This document shows positions 55,550-63,625 of a stretch of 64,000 nucleotides of DNA, in pieces (the first letter of the stretch is position 1; each line of letters starts with the position of its first letter). Origin of the DNA: Streptomyces sp. CG1 (GTDB lineage Bacteria > Actinomycetota > Actinomycetes > Streptomycetales > Streptomycetaceae); the NCBI RefSeq assembly GCF_041080625.1, contig NZ_CP163518.1:6255501-6319500 (forward strand), given 5' to 3'. The notes below the pieces were generated by a model, which did no database searches, was not told the origin of the DNA, and saw nothing but the letters and a program-made list of their open reading frames with translations. The translations under genes and the position numbers were made by a program.

Positions 55550-55610
55550 GACTGTAAATCTGCCGGCTCAGCCTTCCCAGGTTCGAATCCTGGCGCCGCC
55601 ACACGGGAAC
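55550..55610 (+). repeat. attR: right 61-bp core repeat
   Basis: All 61 bases are identical to attL at 37590-37650. It holds only the 3' half of tRNA-Tyr; the sequence before it does not form the tRNA 5' half, so it is not a gene. Host DNA resumes right after it. Confidence 0.97.
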
Positions 55611-55650
55611 GAGAGCCCCGTGATCTGTGAGAGCAGATCACGGGGCTCTC
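55611..55650 (+). terminator. Original chromosomal terminator of tRNA-Tyr, displaced by the element
   Basis: GAGAGCCCCGTGATCT (55611-55626) pairs perfectly with AGATCACGGGGCTCTC (55635-55650), with an 8-base loop. It follows attR directly and belongs to the host. Before integration it would have ended the tRNA-Tyr transcript; it may now end the cargo transcript and also serves the convergent peroxidase gene. Confidence 0.88.
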
Positions 55651-55664
55651 GTCGTTGCGTACCG

Positions 55665-56147
55665 TCAGTGGAACTTGGCGACCATGCCGGCCTCGTAGTC
55701 GCCGGCGGGCTGCTGGGTGATGACGTTTCCGCGGTTGAAGGCGTTGATGACGGCGATCTGCGTCACCAGGTCGGCGAGCTGCTCCTCGTCGTAGTACTTG
55801 GCCGCGTCGGCCCAGACCTCGTCCGGGACGCCGCCGGCCGCGTCCGCGATGCGGGTGCCCTGCTCCGTCAGTTCCAGCGCGGCGCGCTCGGCGTCGGTGA
55901 AGACCTTGGCCTCCCTCCAGGCGGCGACCAGGTGAAGGCGCACCGCGGTCTCCCCGGCCGCGGCGGCCTCCTTGGTGTGCATGTCGATGCATCCGGCACA
56001 GCCGTTGATCTGGCTGGCGCGGAGCATCATCAGTTCGCGCGTCGAGGCCGGCACGGTGGATTCCGAGAGCGCCTTGCCCGCAGCGATGATGTGCTTGAAG
56101 GCCTTGGCGGCGACCGGGCTGGCCATGACGTTCAAACGAGCTTCCAC
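55665..56147 (-). CDS. Carboxymuconolactone decarboxylase/AhpD family alkyl hydroperoxidase
   Basis: This 160-residue protein has the AhpD-like helical core with the redox pair C50-A-G-C53 and the proton-relay His57 in GCAGCIDMHTKE. It likely reduces alkyl peroxides by a thiol cycle. The C-terminal half (LADLVTQIAVINAFNRGNVI) is the second helix bundle of the family. Partner reductases are not adjacent. It converges with the integrated element. Confidence 0.9.
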   Translation of the reverse strand: MEARLNVMASPVAAKAFKHIIAAGKALSESTVPASTRELMMLRASQINGCAGCIDMHTKEAAAAGETAVRLHLVAAWREAKVFTDAERAALELTEQGTRIADAAGGVPDEVWADAAKYYDEEQLADLVTQIAVINAFNRGNVITQQPAGDYEAGMVAKFH

Positions 56148-56410
56148 GGTGTGCTCCTGCGTTCATTGTCCGATGGCTACGCCTCTTAGACCGAACAGCT
56201 CCGCGCGCTGTGACAGCAGCGAATGTGACCTGCGTCGCAGTGGCGCGGGTTGTCGCACGGATCCCCCGAGGCCCTACCGAGCGCGGACCGAAGGAGATTA
56301 CGTCGAAGGGGCGTTCCCGCATGTGCGTCGCGCCGCTCCGGCGCCGCGCTGGGGATTCTGGAACGACCGGTCCGGGTGCGGGCGCGGGTGGTCCGGACGA
56401 TGCTGGAGCC

Positions 56411-56635
56411 ATGGCCGGGAAGCGACCCATCATCGTGCAGCAGCCGTCCCCGTCCGGCGGCCGCCGGGTCCGGGTGCACGGTGAGATCCTCGGCCTGGCG
56501 CACAGCGTGCGGGACCTGGTGGAGTTCCTGCGCCGGGCGGGGCTGGAGATCGAGCCGGAGCAGGTGGCCGACTCGCCGCTGATCGACTGGCGCGGGGTGG
56601 GCTCCGACCGCTGGGAAGCCGAGACCCGCACCTGA
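56411..56635 (+). CDS. Conserved small protein, function unknown
   Basis: This 74-residue protein has an Arg/Pro-rich start and a helix-rich core (GEILGLAHSVRDLVEFLRRA, then PEQVADSPLIDWRG). The ATG at 56411 opens a frame with strong GC3 bias, and the protein looks like a conserved Streptomyces product without known role. It is followed closely by another small gene on the same strand. Confidence 0.65.
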   Translation: MAGKRPIIVQQPSPSGGRRVRVHGEILGLAHSVRDLVEFLRRAGLEIEPEQVADSPLIDWRGVGSDRWEAETRT

Positions 56636-56676
56636 CGGCGGTGTGGCCGCCGCCCCGGCACGGGCAGACTGACGGC

Positions 56677-56889
56677 ATGTCCTCCCGACGCAGAACCTGC
56701 CCCGTGTGCCGCCGCGACATCGCCGTCGTCGCGGGCCGCTTCGCGCGGCACGACCCGCCCGGGGCGCGGGAGAACGGTGAACTCGTCTCCTGTGCCGGGT
56801 CACGGCAGCAGGCGCAACTCGGGTCTGTCCAGCCGGCGTTGGACGGTTACGCCGTACCGGAGTTTCCCGGGCAGCTGCCTCTGTTCTGA
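56677..56889 (+). CDS. Small zinc-ribbon-like protein
   Basis: This 70-residue protein has CPVCRRDIAV near its start and a single Cys later (ELVSCAGSR). The CxxC pair followed by a basic strand (GRFARHDPPGARENG) resembles half a zinc ribbon, so a dimer or an added ligand would be needed. Start ATG at 56677. Function unknown. Confidence 0.65.
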   Translation: MSSRRRTCPVCRRDIAVVAGRFARHDPPGARENGELVSCAGSRQQAQLGSVQPALDGYAVPEFPGQLPLF

Positions 56890-57033
56890 GCCGCCGGGGG
56901 CGTGCGGCGGAGTGATGGTGGGGGGAAAGCAGCACTGCGGGATCTGACGGGGCGACAGCGGGCGGTGTTGGAGGGCTTGGTGGCGGACCCAACCGTCTGC
57001 GGCCGGTGACCGTTCAACGGGCGGTGGCTGCCG

Positions 57034-57690
57034 TCAGTTCCCGGCCACCGACTTCACCGCGACCGACACCGGCGTTGACCCGCTGATCAGCTCCAGCGTC
57101 AGGCCGGTCGTCGCCGGGGTGTCCACCAACTCCGCGAGGACGGCCGCCACATCGTCCCGGGGGATCGCACCGCGCCCGGTGTGCGCCTCCAGACGGACCA
57201 GACCGGTGCCCGCGTCGTCCATGAGCGAGCCGGGGCGCAGGATCGTCCAGTCCAGGGCCTCCTGGCGGGTGACGTACGCGTCCGCCTCGCCCTTGGCGCG
57301 CAGATACGCGTCGAAGACCTCGTCGCCCTGGTGCGCGGGATCGGCGCCCATCGAGGACACGACCACGAAACGGCGCACCCCCGCGCGGACAGCCGCGTCC
57401 GCGAACAGCACCGCCGCGCCCCTGTCCACCGTCTCCTTGCGGCCCACTCCGCTGCCCGGGCCCGCGCCGGCCGCGAAGATCGCCGCGTCGGCACCCTGAA
57501 GGTGCGCCGCGACCTCCTCCACCGAGGCGGACTCCAGGTCGAGCAGGACCGGTTCGGCACCGGCCGCCCGAAGATCGTCGCCCTGCTCGGACTTGCGGAT
57601 GATCCCCGCGACCTCGTCCCCGCGCGCGGAGAGCAGGCGCTCCAGCCGCAGCGCGATCTGACCATGACCACCGGCAATGACAATGCGCAT
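57034..57690 (-). CDS. NAD(P)-binding SDR-type protein (YwnB/YhfK-like)
   Basis: This 218-residue protein starts MRIVIAGGHGQIALRLERLL, a GxxGxxx nucleotide loop of the atypical SDR group. RFVVVSSMGADPAHQG and LDWTILRPGSLMDDAG are typical of the SDR_a5 family. It lacks the usual YxxxK pair. Likely an NADPH-binding sensor or reductase; the partner is unknown. The ATG at 57690 is directly before the first strand. Confidence 0.87.
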   Translation of the reverse strand: MRIVIAGGHGQIALRLERLLSARGDEVAGIIRKSEQGDDLRAAGAEPVLLDLESASVEEVAAHLQGADAAIFAAGAGPGSGVGRKETVDRGAAVLFADAAVRAGVRRFVVVSSMGADPAHQGDEVFDAYLRAKGEADAYVTRQEALDWTILRPGSLMDDAGTGLVRLEAHTGRGAIPRDDVAAVLAELVDTPATTGLTLELISGSTPVSVAVKSVAGN

Positions 57691-57898
57691 GATTCCGACC
57701 GTACGCCGGAAGGGGCGCATCCGCCGCACGAGTTAACCGGCATGGCCGGAGCGCGCCGGGCTCTCCCGAGCCAGCACGCGCCTGGCGTGCACGGGTATGC
57801 GAGGGGCGCGCTTAGGGTCGCGCGCGAGGCACACGAACGCGCCCACGCGCCGGGGTGCCCTTACGGCTGCCCGAGCCGCCTCACCACGCCGGGCCACC

Positions 57899-57947
57899 TC
57901 ACGACAGCCTTGGCCGCTCCACGACAGCCTTGGCCACCTCACGACAG
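57899..57947. repeat. 20-bp tandem repeat, about 2.5 copies
   Basis: CTCACGACAGCCTTGGCC and near-identical copies follow one another with 20-base period, overlapping the last codons of the amidohydrolase gene. It looks like a small slippage product at the gene end. No function is evident. Confidence 0.7.
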
Positions 57948-59204
57948 TTCGCCCCGCCCTTGCCGTGGCAATCCGAGTTCCACCGAGACCGCCGAGTTGC
58001 AGTACTCCCGCACCGCGCTCGTGCGCGCCACCACCCGGCCCCGGTGGACCACGATCCGGCTGTAGGCCAGGGACAGGGCGCCGGGCAGGCGGTCGCCGCG
58101 CACCGCCAGGAGGTCGGCGGGGAAGCCCGCCTCCACGCGAACCTCCGGCAGGCCCAACACCGAGCGGGCCGAGCCGCTCACGGCCTCGTAGGCGTCCTCG
58201 GGGCGCAGGCCGTGGGCGGAGGCGAGGAGGTAGGCCGCCTCCAGGGGATCGCCGCGGCCGACGGGGTTCGAGGCGTCGCGCAGGGCGCCGCTGCCGGCCG
58301 CCACGCGCACCCCGGCCGAGCGCAGCAGCCGTACCGGAGCGGTGTCCCGGCGGTCGGCGCCGCAGCAGCCGCCCTGGGGCAGGCACACGACCGTCACGCC
58401 GGCCGCCGCGAGCTGGTCCACGGCACGTGACGCGGCCTCGGGGGGCAGGCGCGTGATACCGGCGCACGGCCCGATCGTCACGCCGGGGCGCAAGCCGCCC
58501 GCCATGGCCGCGAGCCGGGACAACCGGGCCGGGTCGGAGGCGTCCGTGTGCAGGTCCACCGGGCAGCCGTGTTCGGAGGCCACCTCCAGGACGGCCTCGA
58601 CGTAGCCCGTGGGATCCGGGTCCAGGTCGGGGCAGCCGCCCACCACGGAGGCGCCCATCTTGACCGCGTCGCGTAGCATCGCCAGCCCGTCGGCCCCGGC
58701 CGCGCCGGTCAGCAGCCGCGGCATCGCCACCGTCGTCAGCTCCGAGAGCCCGCGCAGCGAGCGCCGGGCGTGCAGGACGGCGCCCAGCGCGCCGAGCCCC
58801 TGGACGTCGCCCACGCGCACGTGCGCGCGTACCGCCGTCGCCCCGTGCCCGAGCTGCAGCAGGGCCGCCTCCGTCGCCCGGCGCTGGACGTCCTCCGGGG
58901 CGTAGGACACCGGGCCGGGGCGCTCGGCGGACAGCGCGGTGTCACCGTGGGCGTGCGGTTCGGCGGGGGCCGGCAGGAGCAGGTAGCCGCTCAGGTCCAC
59001 GCGCGTGGCGCCCGACCGGGCCTGGCCCGGCGCCAGACTGCCCGCCGTGCCCACCGCCTCGATGTGTCCGCCTCCCAGCCGTACGTCCACGGTCCGGCCG
59101 TCGGTGAGCCGCGCCCCGCACAACAGCAGGGTGGCCGGGTCGGACTGTCCCGAGGATCCCGAGGAGTTCGACGGCGGGTGGGGTTGCGGCTGGCTGTCGG
59201 GCAT
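57939..59204 (-). CDS. Amidohydrolase family protein
   Basis: This 421-residue protein belongs to the cytosine deaminase/amidohydrolase group. The metal motif is PAPAEPHAHGDTALSAERP near residue 78, with the His-x-His. Further elements are VDLHTDASD (catalytic region) and AAGSGALRDASNPVGRGDPL near the C-terminal metal site. The frame TIGPCAGITRLPPEAAS is like that of deaminases. The N-terminus is Ser/Gln/Pro-rich. Several usual metal ligands look altered (His to Asp or Cys), so catalytic activity is uncertain; the substrate is unknown. Confidence 0.8.
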   Translation of the reverse strand: MPDSQPQPHPPSNSSGSSGQSDPATLLLCGARLTDGRTVDVRLGGGHIEAVGTAGSLAPGQARSGATRVDLSGYLLLPAPAEPHAHGDTALSAERPGPVSYAPEDVQRRATEAALLQLGHGATAVRAHVRVGDVQGLGALGAVLHARRSLRGLSELTTVAMPRLLTGAAGADGLAMLRDAVKMGASVVGGCPDLDPDPTGYVEAVLEVASEHGCPVDLHTDASDPARLSRLAAMAGGLRPGVTIGPCAGITRLPPEAASRAVDQLAAAGVTVVCLPQGGCCGADRRDTAPVRLLRSAGVRVAAGSGALRDASNPVGRGDPLEAAYLLASAHGLRPEDAYEAVSGSARSVLGLPEVRVEAGFPADLLAVRGDRLPGALSLAYSRIVVHRGRVVARTSAVREYCNSAVSVELGLPRQGRGELS

Positions 59205-59754
59205 CGCGCTCCAGGGTCGGTGCCGGGGGCTCGGGCGCGCCCCCGCGTCAGGGATCGGGGCGCGGGCGCCCGAAGATCACGCAGAGTGAGTCGAGCCTAG
59301 GGTGGTGAGCCGCGCGGGGCGCGCAGGAGCGCAATAGTCGTACCGGTGTGGTCCGCACTTGGCGGTACATCTGTCGCCCACCCGCGTGGCCTCGGCCCAC
59401 CTCGACGAGGCCCACCCGAGTCGCTCCGGCTCGCCTGGGCGACGGCCACGCGCGCGTAGCCCCACCGATCTCGGCAACATCCCCGCGCAACGACCTCCCG
59501 CGCGTGGCCCTGCCCCTCCCGACGACGTCCACGCGCGCGTGCCCGCTCCCCGCACCGCATGCTCGATGTTCGGCGCTCGGCGAGCGACGCACACGCCCCG
59601 CTCCGTGACCGGTCCGGCCTCCTCTCCCACGGCTGTCGGCCGGCTGCCGCCGCGGGTCATGTGGCCGTTGCGAGGGCCGGGATGAGAGGTGTGGAGGGCG
59701 GCCGGATACGGATTTGGGTGAACGGCGGCGGACCGTGTAATGTCTTCATCGCTC
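59205..59754. other. Intergenic region before the tRNA pair, no gene recognised
   Basis: About 550 GC-rich bases hold overlapping short open frames on both strands with no codon-bias winner. CGCGCGTGG-like words occur several times between 59450 and 59545, some in inverted pairs. The tRNA-Thr promoter should be in the last 100 bases, where A and T are more frequent. Confidence 0.45.
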
Positions 59755-59827
59755 GCCCCAATAGCTCAGTCGGCAGAGCGTCTCCATGGTAAGGAGAAGG
59801 TCAACGGTTCGATTCCGTTTTGGGGCT
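59755..59827 (+). tRNA. tRNA-Thr (anticodon GGT)
   Basis: A 73-base tRNA with acceptor GCCCCAA pairing TTGGGGC, D-loop region AGCTCAGTCGGCAGAGC, and anticodon GGT at 59788-59790 in the loop ATGGTAA. T-loop GGTTCGATTCC is present. CCA is not encoded. tRNA-Met follows 45 bases later. Confidence 0.96.
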
Positions 59828-59872
59828 CTGGTGTGAGAGGTTCCCGTCGAAAGGCGGGTCCGATCGCATCGC

Positions 59873-59945
59873 AGCGGTGTAGCTCAGTCGGTAGAGCAAG
59901 CGGCTCATAATCGCTGTGTCACCGGTTCAAGTCCGGTCACCGCTA
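59873..59945 (+). tRNA. tRNA-Met (anticodon CAT), elongator type
   Basis: A 73-base tRNA with acceptor AGCGGTG pairing CACCGCT, discriminator A, anticodon CAT at 59906-59908, and T-loop GGTTCAAGTCC. The A1-T72 closing pair and lack of three G-C anticodon-stem pairs point to elongator rather than initiator tRNA. rpmG follows 90 bases later. Confidence 0.94.
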
Positions 59946-60035
59946 CTGACAGTAGCCGATTGCGGGGTCGGTCCTTCGATCGGCTACTCTTTCTTGCGTT
60001 GAATCAGTCCATCTGTTCGTCTTAGGAGCACTCAC

Positions 60036-60200
60036 GTGGCTGCCACCGACGTCCGCCCGAAGATCACGCTGGCCTGCGTGGAGTGCAAGGAGCGGAACTA
60101 CATCACCAAGAAGAACCGGCGTAACAACCCGGACCGTCTTGAGATGAAGAAGCACTGCCCGCGTTGCAACGCGCACACCGCGCACCGCGAGACGCGATAA
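60036..60200 (+). CDS. rpmG: 50S ribosomal protein L33 (zinc form)
   Basis: This 54-residue ribosomal protein begins [20 protein letters not shown] and ends with [10 protein letters not shown]. Both CxxC pairs are present (CVEC and CPRC), so it is the zinc-binding form; Streptomyces also keep a zinc-free form for zinc limitation elsewhere. The GTG start follows AGGAGCACTC. It lies right after tRNA-Thr and tRNA-Met, as in other Streptomyces, and is followed by a strong terminator. Confidence 0.97.
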   Translation: MAATDVRPKITLACVECKERNYITKKNRRNNPDRLEMKKHCPRCNAHTAHRETR

Positions 60201-60210
60201 ACAGGCTCGT

Positions 60211-60248
60211 ACGCGAGGCCGTCCCCTTCCGGGGGGACGGCCTCGCGT
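60211..60248 (+). terminator. Hairpin terminator after rpmG
   Basis: ACGCGAGGCCGTCCCC (60211-60226) and GGGGACGGCCTCGCGT (60233-60248) form a perfect 16-base stem with a 6-base loop, 10 bases past the rpmG stop. Confidence 0.92.
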
Positions 60249-60376
60249 CGTTCACGGCTCACCCGCTGGGCGGTCACCGGCTCAACCGCTGGTCGGCCAC
60301 CCGTCCCCCGCGCAATTCCCGCCCGGGATCCGGCTAATTTGGGGCCAGCACAGCAAAGATCAGGAGGTGCCGGGCC

Positions 60377-60829
60377 ATGGCGCTCGACCAGTCCTTCGTA
60401 GGACGGACCTATCCGCCCACCGCGCCCTATGAAGTGGGCCGGGAGAAGATCCGCGAATTCGCCGAGGCGGTGGGCGAGACCAACCCGGTGTACACGGACC
60501 CCGAGGCCGCGAAGGCGTTCGGTCATCCTGATGTGATCGCCCCGCCGACCTTCGTGTTCTCGATCACTTTCCGGGCCGCGGGACGGGTCGTCGAGGACCC
60601 CCAACTCGGCCTCGACTACAGCCGCGTGGTGCACGGCGACCAGAAGTTCGCCTACAGCCGTCCGGTGCGCGCCGGCGACCGGCTCACGGTCACCTCCGCC
60701 ATCGAGGGGATCAAGTCCCTCGCGGGCAACGACATCCTGGACATCCGCGGTGAGGTGCACGACGAGGCGGGCGAGCACGTCGTGACCGCCTGGACCAAGC
60801 TCGTGGCCCGTGCGGCCGGGGAGGCGTGA
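60377..60829 (+). CDS. MaoC-like dehydratase, first subunit (HadA-type, UPF0336)
   Basis: This 150-residue hot-dog protein resembles the HadA subunit of mycobacterial (3R)-hydroxyacyl-ACP dehydratase: FVGRTYPPTAPYEVGREKIR, then EFAEAVGETNPVYTDPEAAK and APPTFVFSIT. It lacks the catalytic Asp-His motif and works as the substrate-holding partner of the next gene product. ATG follows AGGAGG. The next start is seven bases past its stop. Confidence 0.88.
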   Translation: MALDQSFVGRTYPPTAPYEVGREKIREFAEAVGETNPVYTDPEAAKAFGHPDVIAPPTFVFSITFRAAGRVVEDPQLGLDYSRVVHGDQKFAYSRPVRAGDRLTVTSAIEGIKSLAGNDILDIRGEVHDEAGEHVVTAWTKLVARAAGEA

Positions 60830-60836
60830 GGACCTG

Positions 60837-61265
60837 ATGACGGCGAAGATCGCGTACGACGACGTCGAGGTCGGCACCGAACTGCCGGCGCAGACCTTCC
60901 CCGTGACCCGTGCCACGCTCGTGCGGTACGCGGGTGCCTCCGGGGACTTCAACCCGATCCACTGGAACGAGAAGTTCGCCAAGGAGGTGGGCCTGCCGGA
61001 CGTCATCGCGCACGGCATGTTCACCATGGCCGAAGCGATCCGTGTGGTCACCGACTGGACCGGGGACCCGGGCGCGGTCGTGGAGTACGGCGTCCGCTTC
61101 ACCAAGCCCGTCGTCGTTCCGAACGACGATCAGGGCGCCCTGATCGAGGTCAGCGGCAAGGTCGCGGCCAAGCTCGACGACAACGCCGTACGCGTGGACC
61201 TGACGGCGATCAGCGACGGCCAGAAGGTGCTGGGCATGTCCCGGGCGGTCGTACGACTGGCCTGA
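60837..61265 (+). CDS. MaoC-like dehydratase, second (catalytic) subunit (HadB-type)
   Basis: This 142-residue hot-dog protein has the hydratase-2 motif YAGASGDFNPIHWNEKFAKE, with the catalytic Asp and His, and IAHGMFTMAEAIR. It should form a heterodimer with the protein encoded just upstream and dehydrate 3-hydroxyacyl substrates. In mycobacteria this pair is for fatty acid elongation; in Streptomyces its place next to rpmG is conserved but its exact substrate is not settled. Confidence 0.9.
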   Translation: MTAKIAYDDVEVGTELPAQTFPVTRATLVRYAGASGDFNPIHWNEKFAKEVGLPDVIAHGMFTMAEAIRVVTDWTGDPGAVVEYGVRFTKPVVVPNDDQGALIEVSGKVAAKLDDNAVRVDLTAISDGQKVLGMSRAVVRLA

Positions 61266-61348
61266 CGGCTTGCGCGCAGTACTGAGGTAAGGGGCGTCCT
61301 CCAGGCGGGGCGCCCCTTACATGTGTCTGCGTTCGGAGGAACTTGCCA

Positions 61349-61370
61349 AGTTAGTGATTGAGTACTAACT
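61349..61370. promoter_or_regulatory. TetR operator overlapping the TetR leader
   Basis: AGTTAGT (61349-61355) and ACTAACT (61364-61370) form a perfect inverted repeat with 8-base spacer. The same arms and the same 22-base length recur upstream of the MFS gene (61989-62010). This site overlaps the start region of the TetR gene and explains self-control. Confidence 0.8.
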
Positions 61371-61387
61371 TACGACCTGTGGTCAGG

Positions 61388-61948
61388 ATGAGCGCAGAGG
61401 AGCGGCGTGAGAGCGTCATCCGTGCGGCGATCGAGGAGTTCGCACAGAAGGGCTTCTACGGCACGTCCACGGAAGCGATCGCGAACCGCGTGGGTGTCTC
61501 ACAGCCGTACCTCTTCCGGCTCTTCGCGGGCAAGAAGGCGATCTTCGCCGCCGCGTCGCTGCGGTGCGTGGAGGACACGTGCCGGGTCTTCGAGGAGGCG
61601 GCCGGGGGGCTGGAGGGCGAGGAGGCCCTGCACGCCATGGCGAACGCGTATGTGCGGCTGATCACGGAGCAGCCCGAGAAGCTCCAGATGCAGATGCAGA
61701 CGTACATCACGGTCGCGGCGGCCGAGGCGGAGGGTGACCACGAGTTCGGTGAGGCCGTACGGGCCGCCTGGATGAGGCTCTGGGACACGGTCCATCTGCC
61801 GCTGGGGGCCGACGACGGGGAGACCACGACCTTCCTGGCGTACGGAATGCTCATCAACACCCTGGCCGCCATGGGGTTTCCGCCCGAACACCGGGTCTGG
61901 CAGGGAATGTATCCGTCGGCTCGGATGACCGGGCGGCTGGAGAAGTAG
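61388..61948 (+). CDS. TetR family regulator of the downstream efflux gene
   Basis: This 186-residue repressor (counting from ATG 61388) has the TetR helix-turn-helix: RRESVIRAAIEEFAQKGFYG, then TEAIANRVGVSQPYLFRLFA and GKKAIFAAAS. The C-terminal helical part (residues 65-186) would bind the inducer and form the dimer. TTG at 61358 and GTG at 61379 are also in frame; they lie in or near the operator, so 61388 was preferred. It is followed by an MFS exporter gene whose promoter has the same operator. Confidence 0.9.
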   Translation: MSAEERRESVIRAAIEEFAQKGFYGTSTEAIANRVGVSQPYLFRLFAGKKAIFAAASLRCVEDTCRVFEEAAGGLEGEEALHAMANAYVRLITEQPEKLQMQMQTYITVAAAEAEGDHEFGEAVRAAWMRLWDTVHLPLGADDGETTTFLAYGMLINTLAAMGFPPEHRVWQGMYPSARMTGRLEK

Positions 61949-61988
61949 CGCATCGAGGCGGTGGCCCCGCCTCTTTCATGCCCGAAGA

Positions 61989-62010
61989 AGTTAGTTATCA
62001 ATAACTAACT
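61989..62010. promoter_or_regulatory. TetR operator before the MFS gene
   Basis: AGTTAGTTAT (61989-61998) and ATAACTAACT (62001-62010) form a perfect 10-base inverted repeat with a 2-base centre. It shares AGTTAGT-N8-ACTAACT with the operator at 61349-61370. It lies 22 bases before the MFS gene start, so bound repressor would block it. Confidence 0.85.
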
Positions 62011-62032
62011 AGAGATGCCCCCTGGGGGAGAG

Positions 62033-63565
62033 ATGTCGGATCGGACAGCGCAGGGCAGCGCGCGGCGCGGAAGCGCCGCCTGGGCTCTCGTCATCACCAG
62101 CGTCGCCGGATTCATGGCGGCCCTCGACAACCTCGTCGTCACCACCGCCCTGCCCTCCATCCGGAAGGATCTCGGCGGCGCGCTGGACGACCTCGAGTGG
62201 ACCGTGAGCGCCTACACGCTCACCTTCGCCGTCCTGCTGATGTTCGGCGCGGCGCTCGGCGACCGCTTCGGGCGCCGCCGGCTCTTCATGGCCGGACTCG
62301 CCGTCTTCACCGGCGCCTCCGCCGCCGCGGCCATGGCTCCCGGCATCGGCTCCCTGATCGCCGCCCGCGCGGTCCAGGGCGTCGGCGCAGCCGTGATGAT
62401 GCCGCTCACGCTCACCCTGCTGACCGCGGCCGTGCCCGCCGCCAAACGCGGGACCATGTACGGCATCTGGGGCGCCGTCAACGGACTCGCCGTCGCCTCC
62501 GGACCGCTCATCGGCGGCAGCCTCACCGAGCATGTCTCCTGGCACTGGATCTTCTGGCTGAACGTCCCGCTCGGCCTGGTCACGCTGCCCCTCGCCCGTC
62601 TGCGCCTCGCCGAGTCCCACGGCGCCGGAGCCGCGCTCGACGTCCCCGGCACCCTGCTCGCCAGCGGCGGGCTCTTCGGGATCGTGTACGGCCTGGTCCG
62701 CGGCCCCGCCGACGGCTGGACCGACGCCGTGGTGCTCACCGCGCTGTCCCTAGGCGCTGCGCTGCTCGCCGGCTTCGTGCACCACGGCATCCACAACAAG
62801 AACCCCATGCTCCCCATGCGGCTGTTCCGGTCCCGCGCCTTCTCCGGGATCAACGCGGCCAGCCTGCTGATGTTCGTCGGCATGTTCGGCTCGATCTTCC
62901 TGCTCAGCCAGTACATGCAGGGCGTGCTCGGCTACTCGCCCACCGAGGCGGGCCTGAGGATGCTGCCCTGGACCGGCATGCCGATGCTCGTCGCGCCGGT
63001 GGCCGGGATCCTCTCCGACCGCGTCGGCGGCCGGCCGGTCGTCGCCGCGGGCCTGTTGCTGCAGGCCGTCGGCCTCGGCTACATGGCCGTCGTGGCCACC
63101 GCGGACGCCTCCTACGTCGCCCAGCTGCCCGCCCTGATCATCAGCGGGGTCGGCATGGCCCTGTACTTCGCGCCGGCCGCCAACCTGGTCATGTCCAGCG
63201 TCCGTCCGCAGGAGCAGGGCATCGCCTCCGGTGCCAACAACGCGCTGCGCGAGGTGGGCGGTGCGCTCGGTATCGCGGTGATGTCGTCGATCTTCTCCGC
63301 GCAGGGCGGCTACGAGAGCGCGCAGAGCTTCGTGGACGGCCTGCGGCCCGCCCTGCTCACCGGCTCGGCGGTCGTCGCCCTCGCCGCGGTCGCGGCCCTG
63401 GTGATCCCGGCCCGGCGGAACACCGCCAGGCTCGCCGCGGGGGACGGGCGGACGCCCGCGAGCGGCCCGGCGGCCGCCGCCGAGGCCCCCGCCATGGAGA
63501 CGCCCGCCACGGCCTCGCGGACCACGACTCCGCAGACCACGGCCCTGGAGAGCACCGCCCGCTGA
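62033..63565 (+). CDS. MFS multidrug efflux transporter (DHA2/14-TMS family)
   Basis: This 510-residue membrane protein has about 14 hydrophobic segments and the DHA2 marks: LDNLVVTTALPSI (motif D1), GDRFGRRRLF (motif A), and GAVNGLAVASGPLIGGSL (motif C), typical of drug/H+ antiporters. The C-terminal 45 residues are Ala/Thr/Pro-rich. ATG 62033 follows GGGGGAG and was preferred to ATG 62015. It is under TetR control by a palindromic operator. The exported compound is unknown. Confidence 0.92.
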   Translation: MSDRTAQGSARRGSAAWALVITSVAGFMAALDNLVVTTALPSIRKDLGGALDDLEWTVSAYTLTFAVLLMFGAALGDRFGRRRLFMAGLAVFTGASAAAAMAPGIGSLIAARAVQGVGAAVMMPLTLTLLTAAVPAAKRGTMYGIWGAVNGLAVASGPLIGGSLTEHVSWHWIFWLNVPLGLVTLPLARLRLAESHGAGAALDVPGTLLASGGLFGIVYGLVRGPADGWTDAVVLTALSLGAALLAGFVHHGIHNKNPMLPMRLFRSRAFSGINAASLLMFVGMFGSIFLLSQYMQGVLGYSPTEAGLRMLPWTGMPMLVAPVAGILSDRVGGRPVVAAGLLLQAVGLGYMAVVATADASYVAQLPALIISGVGMALYFAPAANLVMSSVRPQEQGIASGANNALREVGGALGIAVMSSIFSAQGGYESAQSFVDGLRPALLTGSAVVALAAVAALVIPARRNTARLAAGDGRTPASGPAAAAEAPAMETPATASRTTTPQTTALESTAR

Positions 63566-63625
63566 AGCCCGCCCAGGAACCTCGCCCCGGAACTCGCCCG
63601 GAAACCTCGCCACAAGGAGATCGCG

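Larger units (their letters stand above)
37590..55610. mobile_element. Integrative and conjugative element of the actinomycete (SLP1/pSAM2) type, about 18 kb
   Basis: The element is bounded by 61-bp direct repeats in tRNA-Tyr. Next to attL lie int and xis. A candidate origin and two replication genes follow, then small membrane/zinc proteins typical of spread functions, an FtsK-like transfer protein, a GntR/UTRA regulator pair, and a nuclease-NACHT cargo gene next to attR. Transfer by a single FtsK-like translocase and the absence of a relaxase or type IV secretion genes define the actinomycete class, which moves double-stranded DNA. Most genes are on the minus strand; the regulators and cargo are on the plus strand. 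SLP1 of S. coelicolor uses the same type of tRNA, so the integrase may have the same specificity. Confidence 0.95.

Noticed and set aside
37590..55610. CRISPR array, toxin-antitoxin pair or restriction-modification operon in the element
   Set aside because: No regularly spaced repeats, no paired small toxin/antitoxin-like genes and no methyltransferase motifs were found; the only defence-like gene seen is the nuclease-NACHT fusion.
55550..55625. A second tRNA-Tyr gene at the right end
   Set aside because: Only the 3' half is present; the bases before it cannot form the acceptor and D arms. It is attR.
59205..59700. Overlapping open frames on both strands before tRNA-Thr
   Set aside because: Mutually overlapping low-complexity frames, none with bias or start signal.
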